DNA from: Polyangium jinanense
GTDB taxonomy: Bacteria > Myxococcota > Polyangia > Polyangiales > Polyangiaceae
Assembly: GCF_028435365.1 (NCBI RefSeq)
Contig: NZ_JAGTJJ010000032.1
Coordinates: 68,457-132,456 of the forward strand
Direction: 5' to 3'
DNA: 64,000 bases
Shown here: in pieces, positions 17,916 through 26,897 of the stretch
Numbering within the stretch: position 1 is the stretch's first letter
How the letters are laid out: each line of letters starts with the position of its first letter
Position numbers and translations under genes: made by a program
The notes under the pieces: model-generated
Database searches by the model: none
Seen by the model: only the letters and a program-made list of their open reading frames with translations
What the model was told of the DNA's origin: nothing

Positions 17916-18833
17916 TCAGGCCCCGGTGCGGCGACGCTGATCGCGAAAGGCCCGGGGGGTCATCCCCTGGGCGCGCCGGAAGGTGCGGATGAAATGGGTG
18001 ACGTCGGCATAGCCCACCTGGTCTGCGATGCTCTCGATGCTCGCGTCCGTCTCCAGGAGCCGCCGCCGGGCCTCGGCCATTCGATGTTCGCGCAGCCAGT
18101 CCCCCACCGTCAGCCCTGTCTCCCGGCGGATGGCGTTGGCCAGGTGGGAAGGCGTGCGCCCGACCGCCGACGCGACGTCCTGCAGCGAGAGGGACTCCAG
18201 ACAGTGCGCCTCGATGAAACTGAGCGCGTCGTGCACGAGCCCGCTGAGCATGGGCGGAGCCAGAGGCGCGTGCTCTGAAAGCTCGCGCATGAGCTCCGTG
18301 ATCAGGATGGTAAACCATGCGAGCGCGGCGTTGTCCGCGCCCCACTGGGCCTCTCGCAGCTCGGTATCCATTTCGGCCACCAGGCGCTCGATTCGCTGCC
18401 GCCGGGGCTCTCCGGGTCGCAGCCGGAGCAGTCCCCGGAGAAAGAGACTGCGCACCGGCGCGTCCTTCGCATCGCCCCGGATTCGTGGTCGTCCCGGCAG
18501 CCGCTCCGGAGCGCTCAGCAGCGTCGGATCAAAGCCCACGATCCATCCCTCCAGGTCGCCGACATCGAGGGGCTGATGCTCCACGCCCGCGGGGACGAGG
18601 TGGATATCCCCGGCATGGAGATCGACCTGCTCCAGATGACGGCCTCGCCCCCTTCCCGCAGTCAGCACGAAAACCATGAAGAAGGTCGAGACGAGCGGCC
18701 CGGGCGGCAGCGTGGACCGCTTTTGCCCTGGGATGCGAACGACACGCAAAGGCAAGCCCCCGGCGCCGAACCCGTCCAGCGTGAGAACGTGGGGAGGGGG
18801 GTGCTGAGGCGTGCGGCGCATGTCCTTTAGCAT
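17916..18833 (-). CDS. AraC-family transcriptional regulator
   Basis: A 305-residue regulator. The N-terminal cupin-like sensor includes LEQVDLHAGDIHLVPAGVEHQPL. The C-terminal AraC/XylS DNA-binding domain has two helix-turn-helix units, SLQDVASAVGRTPSHLANAIRRETGLTVGDW and SIESIADQVGYADVTHFIRTFRRAQGMTPRAFR, the second carrying the family signature. The ATG at 18833 gives MLKDMRRTPQ; a second ATG at 18821 is also possible. Further upstream sequence has no family similarity. It lies just downstream of the DUF3943 gene on the same strand, and the ligand is unknown. Confidence 0.9.
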   Translation of the reverse strand: MLKDMRRTPQHPPPHVLTLDGFGAGGLPLRVVRIPGQKRSTLPPGPLVSTFFMVFVLTAGRGRGRHLEQVDLHAGDIHLVPAGVEHQPLDVGDLEGWIVGFDPTLLSAPERLPGRPRIRGDAKDAPVRSLFLRGLLRLRPGEPRRQRIERLVAEMDTELREAQWGADNAALAWFTILITELMRELSEHAPLAPPMLSGLVHDALSFIEAHCLESLSLQDVASAVGRTPSHLANAIRRETGLTVGDWLREHRMAEARRRLLETDASIESIADQVGYADVTHFIRTFRRAQGMTPRAFRDQRRRTGA

Positions 18834-18873
18834 CGCATACTCCGGCGTGCGCGCGTTCCCGGGAAGCGCTGAC

Positions 18874-20679
18874 TCAGAACCGAAACGTGATCCCCGCGCG
18901 GAACTTCGTGCTCTCGTGTGACGCGCGGAACGAGCCCATCCGACCCCACCGATCGAGGTGCTCGACCTCGACCCACGCGAGCCGCTGCTTTTCGCTCGGC
19001 AGCATATACGACAGCCAGACGCGCTCACCCGAGCGTTGATCCCGCAGGTGCACGTCGTTCGTGACTCGCTCCTGGAATCGATCGAGCCCCTCGATCGATT
19101 CGAAGAAATCGTACGTGAGCTGCGCACCGAGCTCGAAGCGCTGGTACGAAAGCGAGAGCGTCGGGCGAACGGTCGCGCCGAGCGCGAAGTAGTAGCGTTT
19201 GTCCGCGACCACGGTCTTTAACCCCTTGTCGCCGCGCGTACCGATGTACGCGGACGCGGCCATCGAATGCACGGCTCCGAAGTCGCCGTAGGCGTCCACG
19301 CTGGCGCGGGCGCGGGCCTTTCCGTGGTGGAGCGTGAGATCGACGGTCAGGCCGAGCGCGTTGGCGACGCCCAGTTTGTCCTCCTCCATGCCGTCCTGAC
19401 GGTGCTTTGCGTAGTTGAAGGCCGTCGAGGGGCCGGCGAAGATTGCGTATCCGCGCCGGCCGCCGTAACCGTCGGGCACGATCTTCTGATCGTAGACGCC
19501 GCCGAGCAAAACCCGCGTGATGAAATCGAGCTGCTCGACGCCTTGATCGTCGACGGATCCCACGAGCCGGATGCTCGTCACGTCGCCGGGATCGAGGCTC
19601 TTCGTGACCTCGCCGAAATGATCGAACTCCGGGATATCGATGATCTCGGTGCTCACGCCGATACGGCGCTGCGACAGGCGCAGGCCGTCCTTCCCGGTCT
19701 CCGCGCTCACGCCGACGAGCACGTCGAAGCGATGCCAGGCGTCCGCGGGCAAGCCGAGATCGTCGAGCGCCTTCGCCCGCGTGACGTGCCCATGATCGAG
19801 GCGCCGACGGAGGTAATGGAACGGCGAGAAGACGAGGGAGAGAACGTTGTTCGCCGTGTTGTCCTCGCCGCGCTCGAAGAACAAACCGAGCTGGTGCAGC
19901 GCCTCGCCGACGGCGAAGCCGCCTTGCGGCGTGAGGACGATGTCGTTCAGGCTGACTTTTTCGCGGTACTCGCCGAGGTACTCCCACAAGAGCGAGCCCC
20001 CGAACGAGAACAGGAACGACTCGCCCGCGCCGAGCCCGGCGCCACGTGCGGCGAGGTACGTCATCGTGCCGGCGGCGGGGTGCGAGTACGTGTTCGTCTC
20101 GAACTTGTTCGTGTCGAACCGCACGGCTTCGAGGGTCCAGACTTTTTTGTAAAAGCTCGGCGCCGACCACGAGAGCTCCCAGTCGACGCTGTTGTCGTTC
20201 ATGTGGACCCAGTAGTCCGCGAGGCCGTAGCTCATCAGGCCGACGATCGTGGCGCCCGCTGCCAGGCGATAGCGGAAGCGGGGCTCGCGGAGCACGCGCC
20301 ACGGGTGCGGATCGAGGTCCCAGGAAAAACCCGCGCCCGCGAGCACGAGCGGCGGCGCGTTCCCCGGGCCCGGAAACACCCGCGCGCCGATCGGAGCGTC
20401 CGGCGAGAGCCAGAGCCGCAGCGGCGGAAGGCCGAGCGCAGGCGCTCCGTCGACCTCGACGGCATTCGCGAAGGGATCGAGCACGGGATCCGGGATCGGA
20501 TCGAGCGGGACCGGCGGCGGAGGCTCGGGGTCGGCCGCCTGCGCGATCGACGCGGGCAAGAGCCCGACCGAACAGACGAGCACGCGCGCGAAGGCGCGGC
20601 GAATGCGCCTCGTGCTCGTCTGTTTGCTCTCGTGCGTCGCTCGCGCGTCGGTCGCCAAGACGCCTCGCACGGGAGGCAA
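18874..20679 (-). CDS. DUF3943-type outer-membrane protein
   Basis: About 600 residues. The N-terminus has a signal peptide (RRIRRAFARVLVCSVGLLPASIAQA) followed by a Pro-rich segment. Residues about 150-260 match the DUF3943 pattern: TNTYSHPAAGTMTYLAARGAG, SFLFSFGGSLLWEYLGE and ALHQLGLFFERGE. The C-terminal half alternates aromatic and polar residues in strand-like blocks (KRYYFALGATVRPTLSLSYQ, FELGAQLTYDFFE) and ends in Phe (AGITFRF), as outer-membrane beta-barrels do. The open frame begins at a TTG; a second TTG seven codons later is equally possible. It is the last gene but one of a minus-strand run that also holds glycan-type enzymes. No substrate is suggested by the sequence. Confidence 0.75.
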   Translation of the reverse strand: MPPVRGVLATDARATHESKQTSTRRIRRAFARVLVCSVGLLPASIAQAADPEPPPPVPLDPIPDPVLDPFANAVEVDGAPALGLPPLRLWLSPDAPIGARVFPGPGNAPPLVLAGAGFSWDLDPHPWRVLREPRFRYRLAAGATIVGLMSYGLADYWVHMNDNSVDWELSWSAPSFYKKVWTLEAVRFDTNKFETNTYSHPAAGTMTYLAARGAGLGAGESFLFSFGGSLLWEYLGEYREKVSLNDIVLTPQGGFAVGEALHQLGLFFERGEDNTANNVLSLVFSPFHYLRRRLDHGHVTRAKALDDLGLPADAWHRFDVLVGVSAETGKDGLRLSQRRIGVSTEIIDIPEFDHFGEVTKSLDPGDVTSIRLVGSVDDQGVEQLDFITRVLLGGVYDQKIVPDGYGGRRGYAIFAGPSTAFNYAKHRQDGMEEDKLGVANALGLTVDLTLHHGKARARASVDAYGDFGAVHSMAASAYIGTRGDKGLKTVVADKRYYFALGATVRPTLSLSYQRFELGAQLTYDFFESIEGLDRFQERVTNDVHLRDQRSGERVWLSYMLPSEKQRLAWVEVEHLDRWGRMGSFRASHESTKFRAGITFRF

Positions 20680-20712
20680 GCAAGACGCGCGCCCGTCAGC
20701 GGAGTCCGCTCG

Positions 20713-21870
20713 TCAGGGGATCCAGGGGGCGATCTCGCGGTAGGCGTCGAGCGTGCGCTTGGCGGTGTCTTCCCAGCGGAAACGAGCCGCGCGCGTGAGA
20801 CCACGGGCCCGGAGGTCCTGCCGGAGGGCCTCGTCCTTGGCGACGGCGCGGAGCGCATCGGCGAGCGCGGACAGGTCACGCGGATCGCGGACGAGCGCGG
20901 CGTCGCCGGCGACCTCGGGCACGGAGGTGAGGCTCGAACAAACGACGGGGCAGCCGCACGCCATGGCTTCGAGCACGGGCAAACCGAAGCCCTCGTAGAG
21001 CGAAGGGAAGATCAGCGCCTCGGCGCGGGCGTAGAGCCCGACGAGGGCCGCGAGGCCGACGCGGCTCTGGACGTGCACGCGCGAGAGCAGGCCCGTCTCG
21101 CGCAGGGCGGACTCGAGCTCCTTCGGGAAGGTGCGCTCGCGCTGGATGATGACGAGGTGCAGATCGTCGGCCGTGGTGAAGGCGCGGGCGAACGCGAGGA
21201 CCGCGGCGGCGTGGTTCTTGTTGGGGTAGCCGCCGCCGAGGACCAGGAAAAACCGGCGGCCTTCGGGGACGAGATCTTTCGTGCGGGAGAGCGCTTCCGA
21301 TGCGTCGAGCGGCGCGAAGACGGGATCGACGCCGAGGGGCGTGACGCGGACGCGCGGCGCGGTGGAAGGATCGATGCGGATGGTGTCGTCGGCGCTGTGC
21401 TGGCTGACGGCGAGGATGAGGCCGGCGCGGCGGATCGAGGAGCGGATCGTGGTGGACCAGTACGGCGCGAGGATCCTGCGAAGGACGGGGTTCGGGAAGA
21501 CGAGCTCGGGACACGCGATCTGCATGATGTCGTGCATCGTGAGCACGCTCTTCGCAGGCGCGCCGAACGGCAGGACACGGTACGGCGCGTGGAAGAGGTC
21601 GTCCGGTCCCAGGCGCTTGCGCAGCCACACGCCGAGGCGGAGTAGCGAGTCCGGGTGGTTCGGGTCGCCGGAGACGAGCCACTCGGTGACGTTGGGGGCG
21701 CGCGAGAGCGGGCCACGCGCGTCGGGATGGCGGAGCAGGACGAACGGGACGTCGGGCGCGAGCGCGGGAAGGTGAGTGACGAGCGCGGCAACGACGGTCG
21801 CGACGCCGCCGGGCGCGCCGCGCAGGACGCGGGCGTCGAGGACGATGCGGGGAGGCGCCTTTCGGTTCAT
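20713..21870 (-). CDS. Glycosyltransferase family 4 protein
   Basis: A 385-residue GT-B glycosyltransferase. The N-terminal acceptor domain starts IVLDARVLRGAPGGVATVV. The C-terminal domain has the nucleotide-sugar signature FFLVLGGGYPNKNH and the GT4 E-x7-E motif in LIFPSLYEGFGLPVLEAMACGCPVV. It transfers a sugar from a nucleotide donor to a glycan; donor and acceptor are unknown. The ATG at 21870 is 7 bp after the stop of the deacetylase gene. The four-gene run of two methyltransferases, deacetylase and GT suggests synthesis of a modified surface polysaccharide or glycolipid. Confidence 0.92.
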   Translation of the reverse strand: MNRKAPPRIVLDARVLRGAPGGVATVVAALVTHLPALAPDVPFVLLRHPDARGPLSRAPNVTEWLVSGDPNHPDSLLRLGVWLRKRLGPDDLFHAPYRVLPFGAPAKSVLTMHDIMQIACPELVFPNPVLRRILAPYWSTTIRSSIRRAGLILAVSQHSADDTIRIDPSTAPRVRVTPLGVDPVFAPLDASEALSRTKDLVPEGRRFFLVLGGGYPNKNHAAAVLAFARAFTTADDLHLVIIQRERTFPKELESALRETGLLSRVHVQSRVGLAALVGLYARAEALIFPSLYEGFGLPVLEAMACGCPVVCSSLTSVPEVAGDAALVRDPRDLSALADALRAVAKDEALRQDLRARGLTRAARFRWEDTAKRTLDAYREIAPWIP

Positions 21871-21877
21871 GGCGATT

Positions 21878-22573
21878 TCATCCGGCCGAGAGCAGCTCGC
21901 CGACGGTGACAGAGCGGAGCCCGCGGGCTTCGAGGGCGTCGAGGATGCGTGGCAAAGCGCGAACGGTGGGCTCGCGGGAGCCCGCGTACACGGAGCCGGG
22001 CGCGCAGCCGTCGTGGAGCAGGAGGATCGCGCCGGGCTCGAGCGCGTCCTCGATGTTGCGGACGATGGCCTCCGTGTCGGAGCGTTCGTCGAAACCGCCG
22101 CCGGACCAGTGGACGCAGACCATGCCGAAGCGGCGCTCGACATCGCGCGGGGCGATGCGGCCGGGGTTTCCCCAGGGAAAACGGTAGTGGCGGGGGCGCG
22201 CGCGGACGGTGCGATCGAAGAGGTCGAGAGCTTTTTCCGTGTCGACACGGAACGCCTCGGGATCGTTCACGGCCGAACGATCGTGGGCATACGAGTGGCA
22301 GCCGATCTCCTGCTCGGCGTGGACGCGGCGGGTGAGCTCGGGCGATCGCTCGACGGAGCTGCCGAGCAAGAAAAACGTGGCGCGGGCGTGGCGCGAGGCG
22401 AGGATGTCGAGGATCGCCGGGGTGTGCTCGGGGCTCGGGCCGTCGTCGAACGTGAGGGCGACCTCGGGCCGCGCGGGGCCGTGCATGACGAGGCCGCTCA
22501 CGGCGGCGCGGGCGGCGCGGACGCCGCGCCGAAAGGCGCGCAAGGGGCGATGCGTGAACGAGAAGGGGCGCAC
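21878..22573 (-). CDS. Polysaccharide deacetylase (NodB homology)
   Basis: A 231-residue NodB-type carbohydrate esterase (CE4). All five motifs are visible: ALTFDDGPSPEHT (metal and catalytic Asp), GCHSYAHD (metal His pair), RHYRFPWG, CVHWSGGGFDE and ILLLHDG. It removes N- or O-acetyl groups from a glycan. There is no clear signal peptide, so it may act on a cytoplasmic lipid-linked intermediate. The best start is a GTG at 22573, one base after the upstream methyltransferase stop, which gives tight translational coupling; the longer open frame upstream is out of frame with that gene. Confidence 0.9.
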   Translation of the reverse strand: MRPFSFTHRPLRAFRRGVRAARAAVSGLVMHGPARPEVALTFDDGPSPEHTPAILDILASRHARATFFLLGSSVERSPELTRRVHAEQEIGCHSYAHDRSAVNDPEAFRVDTEKALDLFDRTVRARPRHYRFPWGNPGRIAPRDVERRFGMVCVHWSGGGFDERSDTEAIVRNIEDALEPGAILLLHDGCAPGSVYAGSREPTVRALPRILDALEARGLRSVTVGELLSAG

Positions 22574-22574
22574 G

Positions 22575-23528
22575 TCAGCGAGCCCGGGCGATGACGACGA
22601 GCGTGGCGCGGCGTCCCTCCTTGGGAACCACGGCGCCGAGGTCGTAGGTGATGTACCCGTCCACGAGGACCTCGAGCGTCTGGAGGAACCGACGAGACGG
22701 GACCTCGTTCGGCACGACGAACGGCTCGGCCATTTCCCGCTTGGTAGATGCGGGTTTGCCGTTCGTCTGGAAGAACGACTGCAAGCGGAGCAGGGCCGCG
22801 CGTGGGGCGGGCTCGTGCAGGAGCAGGGCGTAACGCTGCACGTCGAGGATCTCGAAGCCGGTGCGCTCGGCGAGCAAGCGGAGCTGCTTCTCGCCGAAGT
22901 GGTAGAGGTGATCGGGCAGATCGAGCTCGTTCGTGCCGGCCCAGCGTTCGCCCGGGAGCTCGGCAACGTTGCCAGTCTGGAAGACCATGCAGCCGCCCGG
23001 CCGGAGGAGCCCGTGCATCTGGCGGAACGCGTCGAGCGGGTAGGCGAGGTGCGAGAGGACGTTCCGGTGGTAGACGACGTCGAAGCTCCGCGGCGCGAGC
23101 TCGACCGACGCGAGCGTGCCCTCGCGCGCGTCGACGCCGAGGACCTCGGTCGCATACCGGACGAACGGCCCGGTGATGTCGATGCCGGTGGGCGAAAAGC
23201 CGCGGAGGCTCGCCTCGCGGAGGAAGTAACCGGCGGCGCAGCCGATCTCGAGGAGGCGGCCTTTGGAGACGTGGCGGCCGATGAGGTCGAGGGCGCGGCG
23301 GGCCTCGTAGACGGCGCGCTCGACGTTGCGGATCTGGAGGCCGAGGTTGACCTTCGTCTCCTGGCCCTCGTAGAGGCGCTTCATCTCGCCTTCGGTGGGC
23401 CGCGGGGTGACGAAGACGAGGCCGCAGTCGTTACACGCGACGGCCTGATGACCGTTCTCGGCGTGGTACGGGCGCGTCCCTCGGTCACCGCAGAAGATGC
23501 AGGAAACGGCCTCCATGCGGGCGGGCAC
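22575..23528 (-). CDS. SAM-dependent methyltransferase with N-terminal zinc ribbon
   Basis: A 317-residue class I methyltransferase. The N-terminus has a four-Cys zinc-ribbon pattern (CIFCG and CNDCG). The SAM motif I is LLEIGCAAGYFLREA, with TGIDITG as motif II and FDVVYHRNVLSHLAYP as post-I. This ribbon-plus-methyltransferase layout is typical of enzymes acting on sugars or glycan intermediates. A GTG at 23528 has GGGTGATA directly upstream, resembling the 3' part of the 16S-complementary sequence; the ATG at 23516 is the alternative. It overlaps nothing and is coupled to the deacetylase. Confidence 0.88.
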   Translation of the reverse strand: MPARMEAVSCIFCGDRGTRPYHAENGHQAVACNDCGLVFVTPRPTEGEMKRLYEGQETKVNLGLQIRNVERAVYEARRALDLIGRHVSKGRLLEIGCAAGYFLREASLRGFSPTGIDITGPFVRYATEVLGVDAREGTLASVELAPRSFDVVYHRNVLSHLAYPLDAFRQMHGLLRPGGCMVFQTGNVAELPGERWAGTNELDLPDHLYHFGEKQLRLLAERTGFEILDVQRYALLLHEPAPRAALLRLQSFFQTNGKPASTKREMAEPFVVPNEVPSRRFLQTLEVLVDGYITYDLGAVVPKEGRRATLVVIARAR

Positions 23529-23559
23529 GTATCACCCGCGCGGAGGCGCGTCAAAGACC

Positions 23560-24288
23560 TCAGGCGAAGAAGTTCTGGGGCGTGGTGTTGGCGGTCTGCG
23601 AGAACGACCAAGAGAGGGAAGGGGCGTCGCCGTCCGTCTTCTCGACGACGGCAAAACCCAGGAAATACTTGGGCTGGAGGCCGTGATCCCGGACGAAGTC
23701 GAGGTAGCCCACGTCGGCCCCCACCCACGACGTGTTGGCCTTGCAATCATCGACCAGGATGACCCCGCCTTTGGCGAGCTTGGGCGTGAGCTTCTTCAGC
23801 CCGACGTAGATCGGGTCGCGCAGGTCCACGTCCAGCAGCGCGACGGAGATGTTCTCGGGGATCTCGGCGTCGTCGATCTTGCAGATATCCCCCTTCACGA
23901 AATGAATGTTCCGACGAATGCTCCACCGCGCCAGGTTGGCCCGCACCCGCTCCAGGGAAAGCCCCCGGAAACTGTGGTCGTGCCTCGGCGTGAGGCCAAG
24001 CTTGTGATCGGTGTCGAGATGCTCCTCGACGAAGCCGTCGAAGGTATCGAAGCAGTAATACTCCTTTTTGCATCCGATCCGTGAAAGCAGGTCGCACGCG
24101 TACGCGGTCGTCCCGCCGCTGGCGACGCCGATCTCGACGACAGGGCCTTCGACGTTCCGCTTCTGGTAGAGGGCGTCCAGATAAGCATAGAGGTTGTCGG
24201 CGCTCATGGCCGGACGCGGGGGGAAGCGGAGCAGGCTCTTGACCCGCTCCCTGGCCCGTACCAGCTCGCTCACGACTCGTGCCTTCAT
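23560..24288 (-). CDS. TylF/MycF-type O-methyltransferase
   Basis: A 242-residue protein with the macrocin-O-methyltransferase pattern. It has VVEIGVASGGTTAYACDLL as the SAM-binding loop, YYCFDTFDGF, HFVKGDICK, then VALLDVDLRDPIYVGLKKLTPKLAKGGVILVDDC, where the Asp residues normally bind the divalent metal. Members methylate sugar hydroxyls in antibiotics and surface glycans. The ATG at 24288 (MKARVV) is chosen because it opens the conserved region; an extension to 24330 is Gly/Arg-rich without similarity. It is the first gene of the minus-strand glycan set, 31 bp ahead of the next methyltransferase. Confidence 0.87.
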   Translation of the reverse strand: MKARVVSELVRARERVKSLLRFPPRPAMSADNLYAYLDALYQKRNVEGPVVEIGVASGGTTAYACDLLSRIGCKKEYYCFDTFDGFVEEHLDTDHKLGLTPRHDHSFRGLSLERVRANLARWSIRRNIHFVKGDICKIDDAEIPENISVALLDVDLRDPIYVGLKKLTPKLAKGGVILVDDCKANTSWVGADVGYLDFVRDHGLQPKYFLGFAVVEKTDGDAPSLSWSFSQTANTTPQNFFA

Positions 24289-24437
24289 GTGCTCGGATCT
24301 ACCCCCTCGAGCACCGGGGCCTGACGCCATGCCACAGCGGGTGCTCTCGTCTCGCGCGCGAGCCTAGCATCCCTCCCGGAGCGCCTGGAAGCTTTCGCCG
24401 GTTGTCCGAAAGGACCGGCGAGGTAGGATGCTCGGCC

Positions 24438-25523
24438 ATGGATCCCGCCGCCCTGCTCGCCGAGCTCATCCGACACCGCACCGACAACCCCGGGGGCGAC
24501 GAGCCGTCGATCTGCCGCATGCTCTCGCGCGCGCTCGCCGAGCTCGGCGCGGACGAGGTCAGCGTCGTGGAAGTGCCGCGCGCCGAAGGAACGGGCGCCT
24601 ACGTGGCCGCGCGCTGGGGCGAGCCTCGCACGATCATCAACGCGCACGTCGACACGGTGCCCGCGAACAGCGGGTGGACCGTGGATCCGTGGGAAGGCGT
24701 GGTCACCGCAGATCGGGTGATCGGGCTCGGCGCGGCGGACACGAAGGGCGCGATCGCCGCGACGCTCGTCGCGCTCGAAGGCAAGAAGCCGCGCAACGTG
24801 GGCGTGGTCTTCTCCGGCGACGAGGAAAGGACGGGCACGTGCATCCGGCATTTCCTGGCGAGCCCGTGGGCCCAGGTCGTGCGGCGCGCCGTGGTCTGCG
24901 AGCCGACGGGACGCACGGTGGGCGTACGGCATCGCGGCTGCGTGGCGCTGTCGGCCGAGGTGATGGGCCGCGGCGGGCACTCGTCGGGCGCCGATCACAT
25001 GCCGAAGCCGATCGTCACGATGGCGCGGCTCGCGGTCGGGCTCGACGAGATCGGCCGGCGCTGGCTCGATCGCGGGCCCGCCGACATGAAGGGGCTTTGC
25101 CTGAACGTCGCGGCGATCGAGGGCGGCGTCGCGTTCAACGTGGTGCCGAACCGGGCCGCGCTCTCGTTCTCGGTGCGCCCGCCGCCCGGGTTCGACGCGG
25201 CCGCCTTCGAGGCCGAGGTCGAGGCGAGCGCACGCGCGGCGGGCGAGGGGATCGTGACGCGGACGGAGCTCTCGATGTCGCCGTTCGAAACCCGCGACGT
25301 CGAGCCGTTCCGCGCGCTGCTCGGCTCGCTCCCGCGCGCCGAAGCGACGCTGCCGTTCTGGACCGAAGCCGCGCTCTTCTCGGTCGCGGGCATCGACGCG
25401 GTGGTGATCGGCCCCGGCGACATCGCGCAGGCGCATGCCCCGGACGAATTCGTGATGAAGAGTGACCTCGATTGGGCCGTCGAGGTATTCAGTCAGGTGA
25501 TCGCGCGGGCCTCCGCAGCGTAG
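24438..25523 (+). CDS. M20 family peptidase/deacylase (ArgE/DapE type)
   Basis: A 361-residue M20 metallopeptidase. Zinc ligands and catalytic residues are visible in order: INAHVDTVP, GLGAADTKGAIAA (bridging Asp), FSGDEERTG (catalytic and ligand Glu), CEPTGR and the C-terminal QAHAPDEFV (ligand His). The dimerisation domain contains the expected GRGGHSSGADHMPKP. It hydrolyses an N-acyl amino acid or a similar amide; true ArgE or DapE identity cannot be decided. The start at 24438 is divergent from the TylF gene across 149 bp. Its stop codon TAG is itself the first bases of a composite palindromic repeat. Confidence 0.92.
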   Translation: MDPAALLAELIRHRTDNPGGDEPSICRMLSRALAELGADEVSVVEVPRAEGTGAYVAARWGEPRTIINAHVDTVPANSGWTVDPWEGVVTADRVIGLGAADTKGAIAATLVALEGKKPRNVGVVFSGDEERTGTCIRHFLASPWAQVVRRAVVCEPTGRTVGVRHRGCVALSAEVMGRGGHSSGADHMPKPIVTMARLAVGLDEIGRRWLDRGPADMKGLCLNVAAIEGGVAFNVVPNRAALSFSVRPPPGFDAAAFEAEVEASARAAGEGIVTRTELSMSPFETRDVEPFRALLGSLPRAEATLPFWTEAALFSVAGIDAVVIGPGDIAQAHAPDEFVMKSDLDWAVEVFSQVIARASAA

Positions 25524-25860
25524 CGCCGGGGTTTCACCCCGGACCCCAGCAGGGGCTATCCGCCCCTGCACCCGGACCAGCGCAAGCGCTGGACCCGGGG
25601 TCGATGAACTGCGCGATGCGCAGTTCATCGAACAGGCCGAATCAAGACCAGCTACGATCCTGCCGACCAAAACAGCCGCGCTGCCCTTTCGATCGACAAC
25701 GCTGTTCCTGGTCTTCCAACGGGCCCGATGGAAGAACTGCGCACCGCGCAGTTCTTCCATCACGAGTCCAGCGCTTGCGCTGGTTCGGGTCGAGGGGCGA
25801 ACAGCCCCCGCGGGGCCCGGGGCAGCGCCCCGGCGCGGCGGCCCCAAGAAGAGACCAGTG
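25520..25860. repeat. Composite palindromic repeat, full element C
   Basis: This occupies the gap between convergent genes. The left half has GCCGGGG/CCCCGG (TTTCA loop), CAGGGGC/GCCCCTG, CCAGCG/CGCTGG and the GATGAACTGCGC stem. The right half has the GGAAGAACTGCGC stem (loop ACC), CCAGCG/CGCTGG, GGGGC/GCCCC and CCGGGG/CCCCGG. The outer left stem and a right inner stem differ from element B by paired changes, so pairing is kept. Confidence 0.9.
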
Positions 25861-25867
25861 CCCCCTC

Positions 25868-26134
25868 TCAACCGCCTTGCCGAACATCGACGCGCCGCAC
25901 GCGCGCGCCCTGCTTGACGCGGATTCCGCTCTCGGGGACGGGCTCCTCGACGTCCTCGTCCCGGCCGCGCGCGTTCGCCGCGGGAGAAACCCCGTCTCCC
26001 CGGCGCGAGCTCCGCAGGCTCGTCGCTTCCTCGGGCGTCTCCCCACCTGCGCGACCCGCGAGCCATAACATCCCCGCGATACCCGCGAGGACCACGGTGC
26101 CGAGGACAACGAATTCGCCGTGCGGGAAGCCCAT
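25868..26134 (-). CDS. Small single-pass membrane protein
   Basis: An 88-residue protein starting MGFPHGEFVVLG with one hydrophobic helix (VVLGTVVLAGIAGMLWLAG, about 9-27). A charged hydrophilic tail rich in Arg, Glu and Asp follows. A strong GGGAGGAGTG ribosome site precedes the ATG at 26134, which supports it as a real gene although its 3' end abuts repeat C. No family recognised. Confidence 0.6.
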   Translation of the reverse strand: MGFPHGEFVVLGTVVLAGIAGMLWLAGRAGGETPEEATSLRSSRRGDGVSPAANARGRDEDVEEPVPESGIRVKQGARVRRVDVRQGG

Positions 26135-26301
26135 GGAAACACTCCTCCCGTCGCGCGGGGAGAGCACACGCGCGTCAAGAATAGGACTCCGCCCAACCCG
26201 ATCAGAGGTGATCAGGGGCATTGTGCGGGGAATGTCCACTCTACGAGATTCCGCCGCTCTTTGCTACACATTTCTTGACGATTCGATCGCGTCACGATGC
26301 G

Positions 26302-26865
26302 TCACGAAATGAGCATCATCGGCGCGCGGACTTCGTCGCGGGTGGTAACACCCGAGAGCATCTCGACGAGGGTGAGGGCGAACAAAAAGGTCGTCCCCGG
26401 GCCCTGGCTCGTCACGAGAGACCCGTCGATCACCACGGGTTCGGTCTCGTGTTTGCCGTGACGCGCGACGACCTCGCGCACGGAGGGATGGCACGTCATG
26501 CGGCGTCCCGCGAAGACGCCGTGCGCCGCGAGCGCGATCGGCGCCGCGCAGATCGCCGCGACCAGGCGGCCCGCTTCGGCCTGCGCGCGGAGGAGCGCGC
26601 CCACGGCGGGCGAAGCAGCGAGCCGCTCGGCGCCGCCCTTGCCGCCCGGCAAAACGATGACGTCAAACGAGCCCGTCACCTCGGCGAGGGCCACGTCGGG
26701 CACGATACGGACGCCGCGGCTGCAACGGACCGGCGACGCACCGTCGACGCCGGCCAGGACGACCTCGACCGAGGCGCGGCGAAGGACGTCGACGCTGATG
26801 GTGGCTTCCATTTCCTCAGCCCCTTCGGCGAGGAGGACGAGGGCGCGGGGAGGGGTTGTGGTCAT
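26302..26865 (-). CDS. DJ-1/PfpI family protein
   Basis: A 187-residue DJ-1 superfamily protein. The conserved acidic residue lies in LLAEGAEEMEA, the nucleophile-elbow Cys in LVAAICAAPIALA, and an oxyanion region in VIVLPGGKGGAERL. The C-terminal TSQGPGTTFLFALTLVEML is typical of the DJ-1/YajL/ThiJ branch rather than the PfpI protease branch. Proposed roles in the family are glyoxalase-like or redox chaperone activity. The ATG at 26865 opens the conserved beta strand directly. It is 32 bp downstream of the EthD gene and co-directional. Confidence 0.9.
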   Translation of the reverse strand: MTTTPPRALVLLAEGAEEMEATISVDVLRRASVEVVLAGVDGASPVRCSRGVRIVPDVALAEVTGSFDVIVLPGGKGGAERLAASPAVGALLRAQAEAGRLVAAICAAPIALAAHGVFAGRRMTCHPSVREVVARHGKHETEPVVIDGSLVTSQGPGTTFLFALTLVEMLSGVTTRDEVRAPMMLIS

Positions 26866-26897
26866 GGTGTGAGAATGGTGCCGCGAGGCGCCTCGCG

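Noticed and set aside
19267..21645. A 792-codon plus-strand frame across the DUF3943 and glycosyltransferase genes
   Set aside because: It spans two real genes and their gap on the opposite strand and has the same biased composition.
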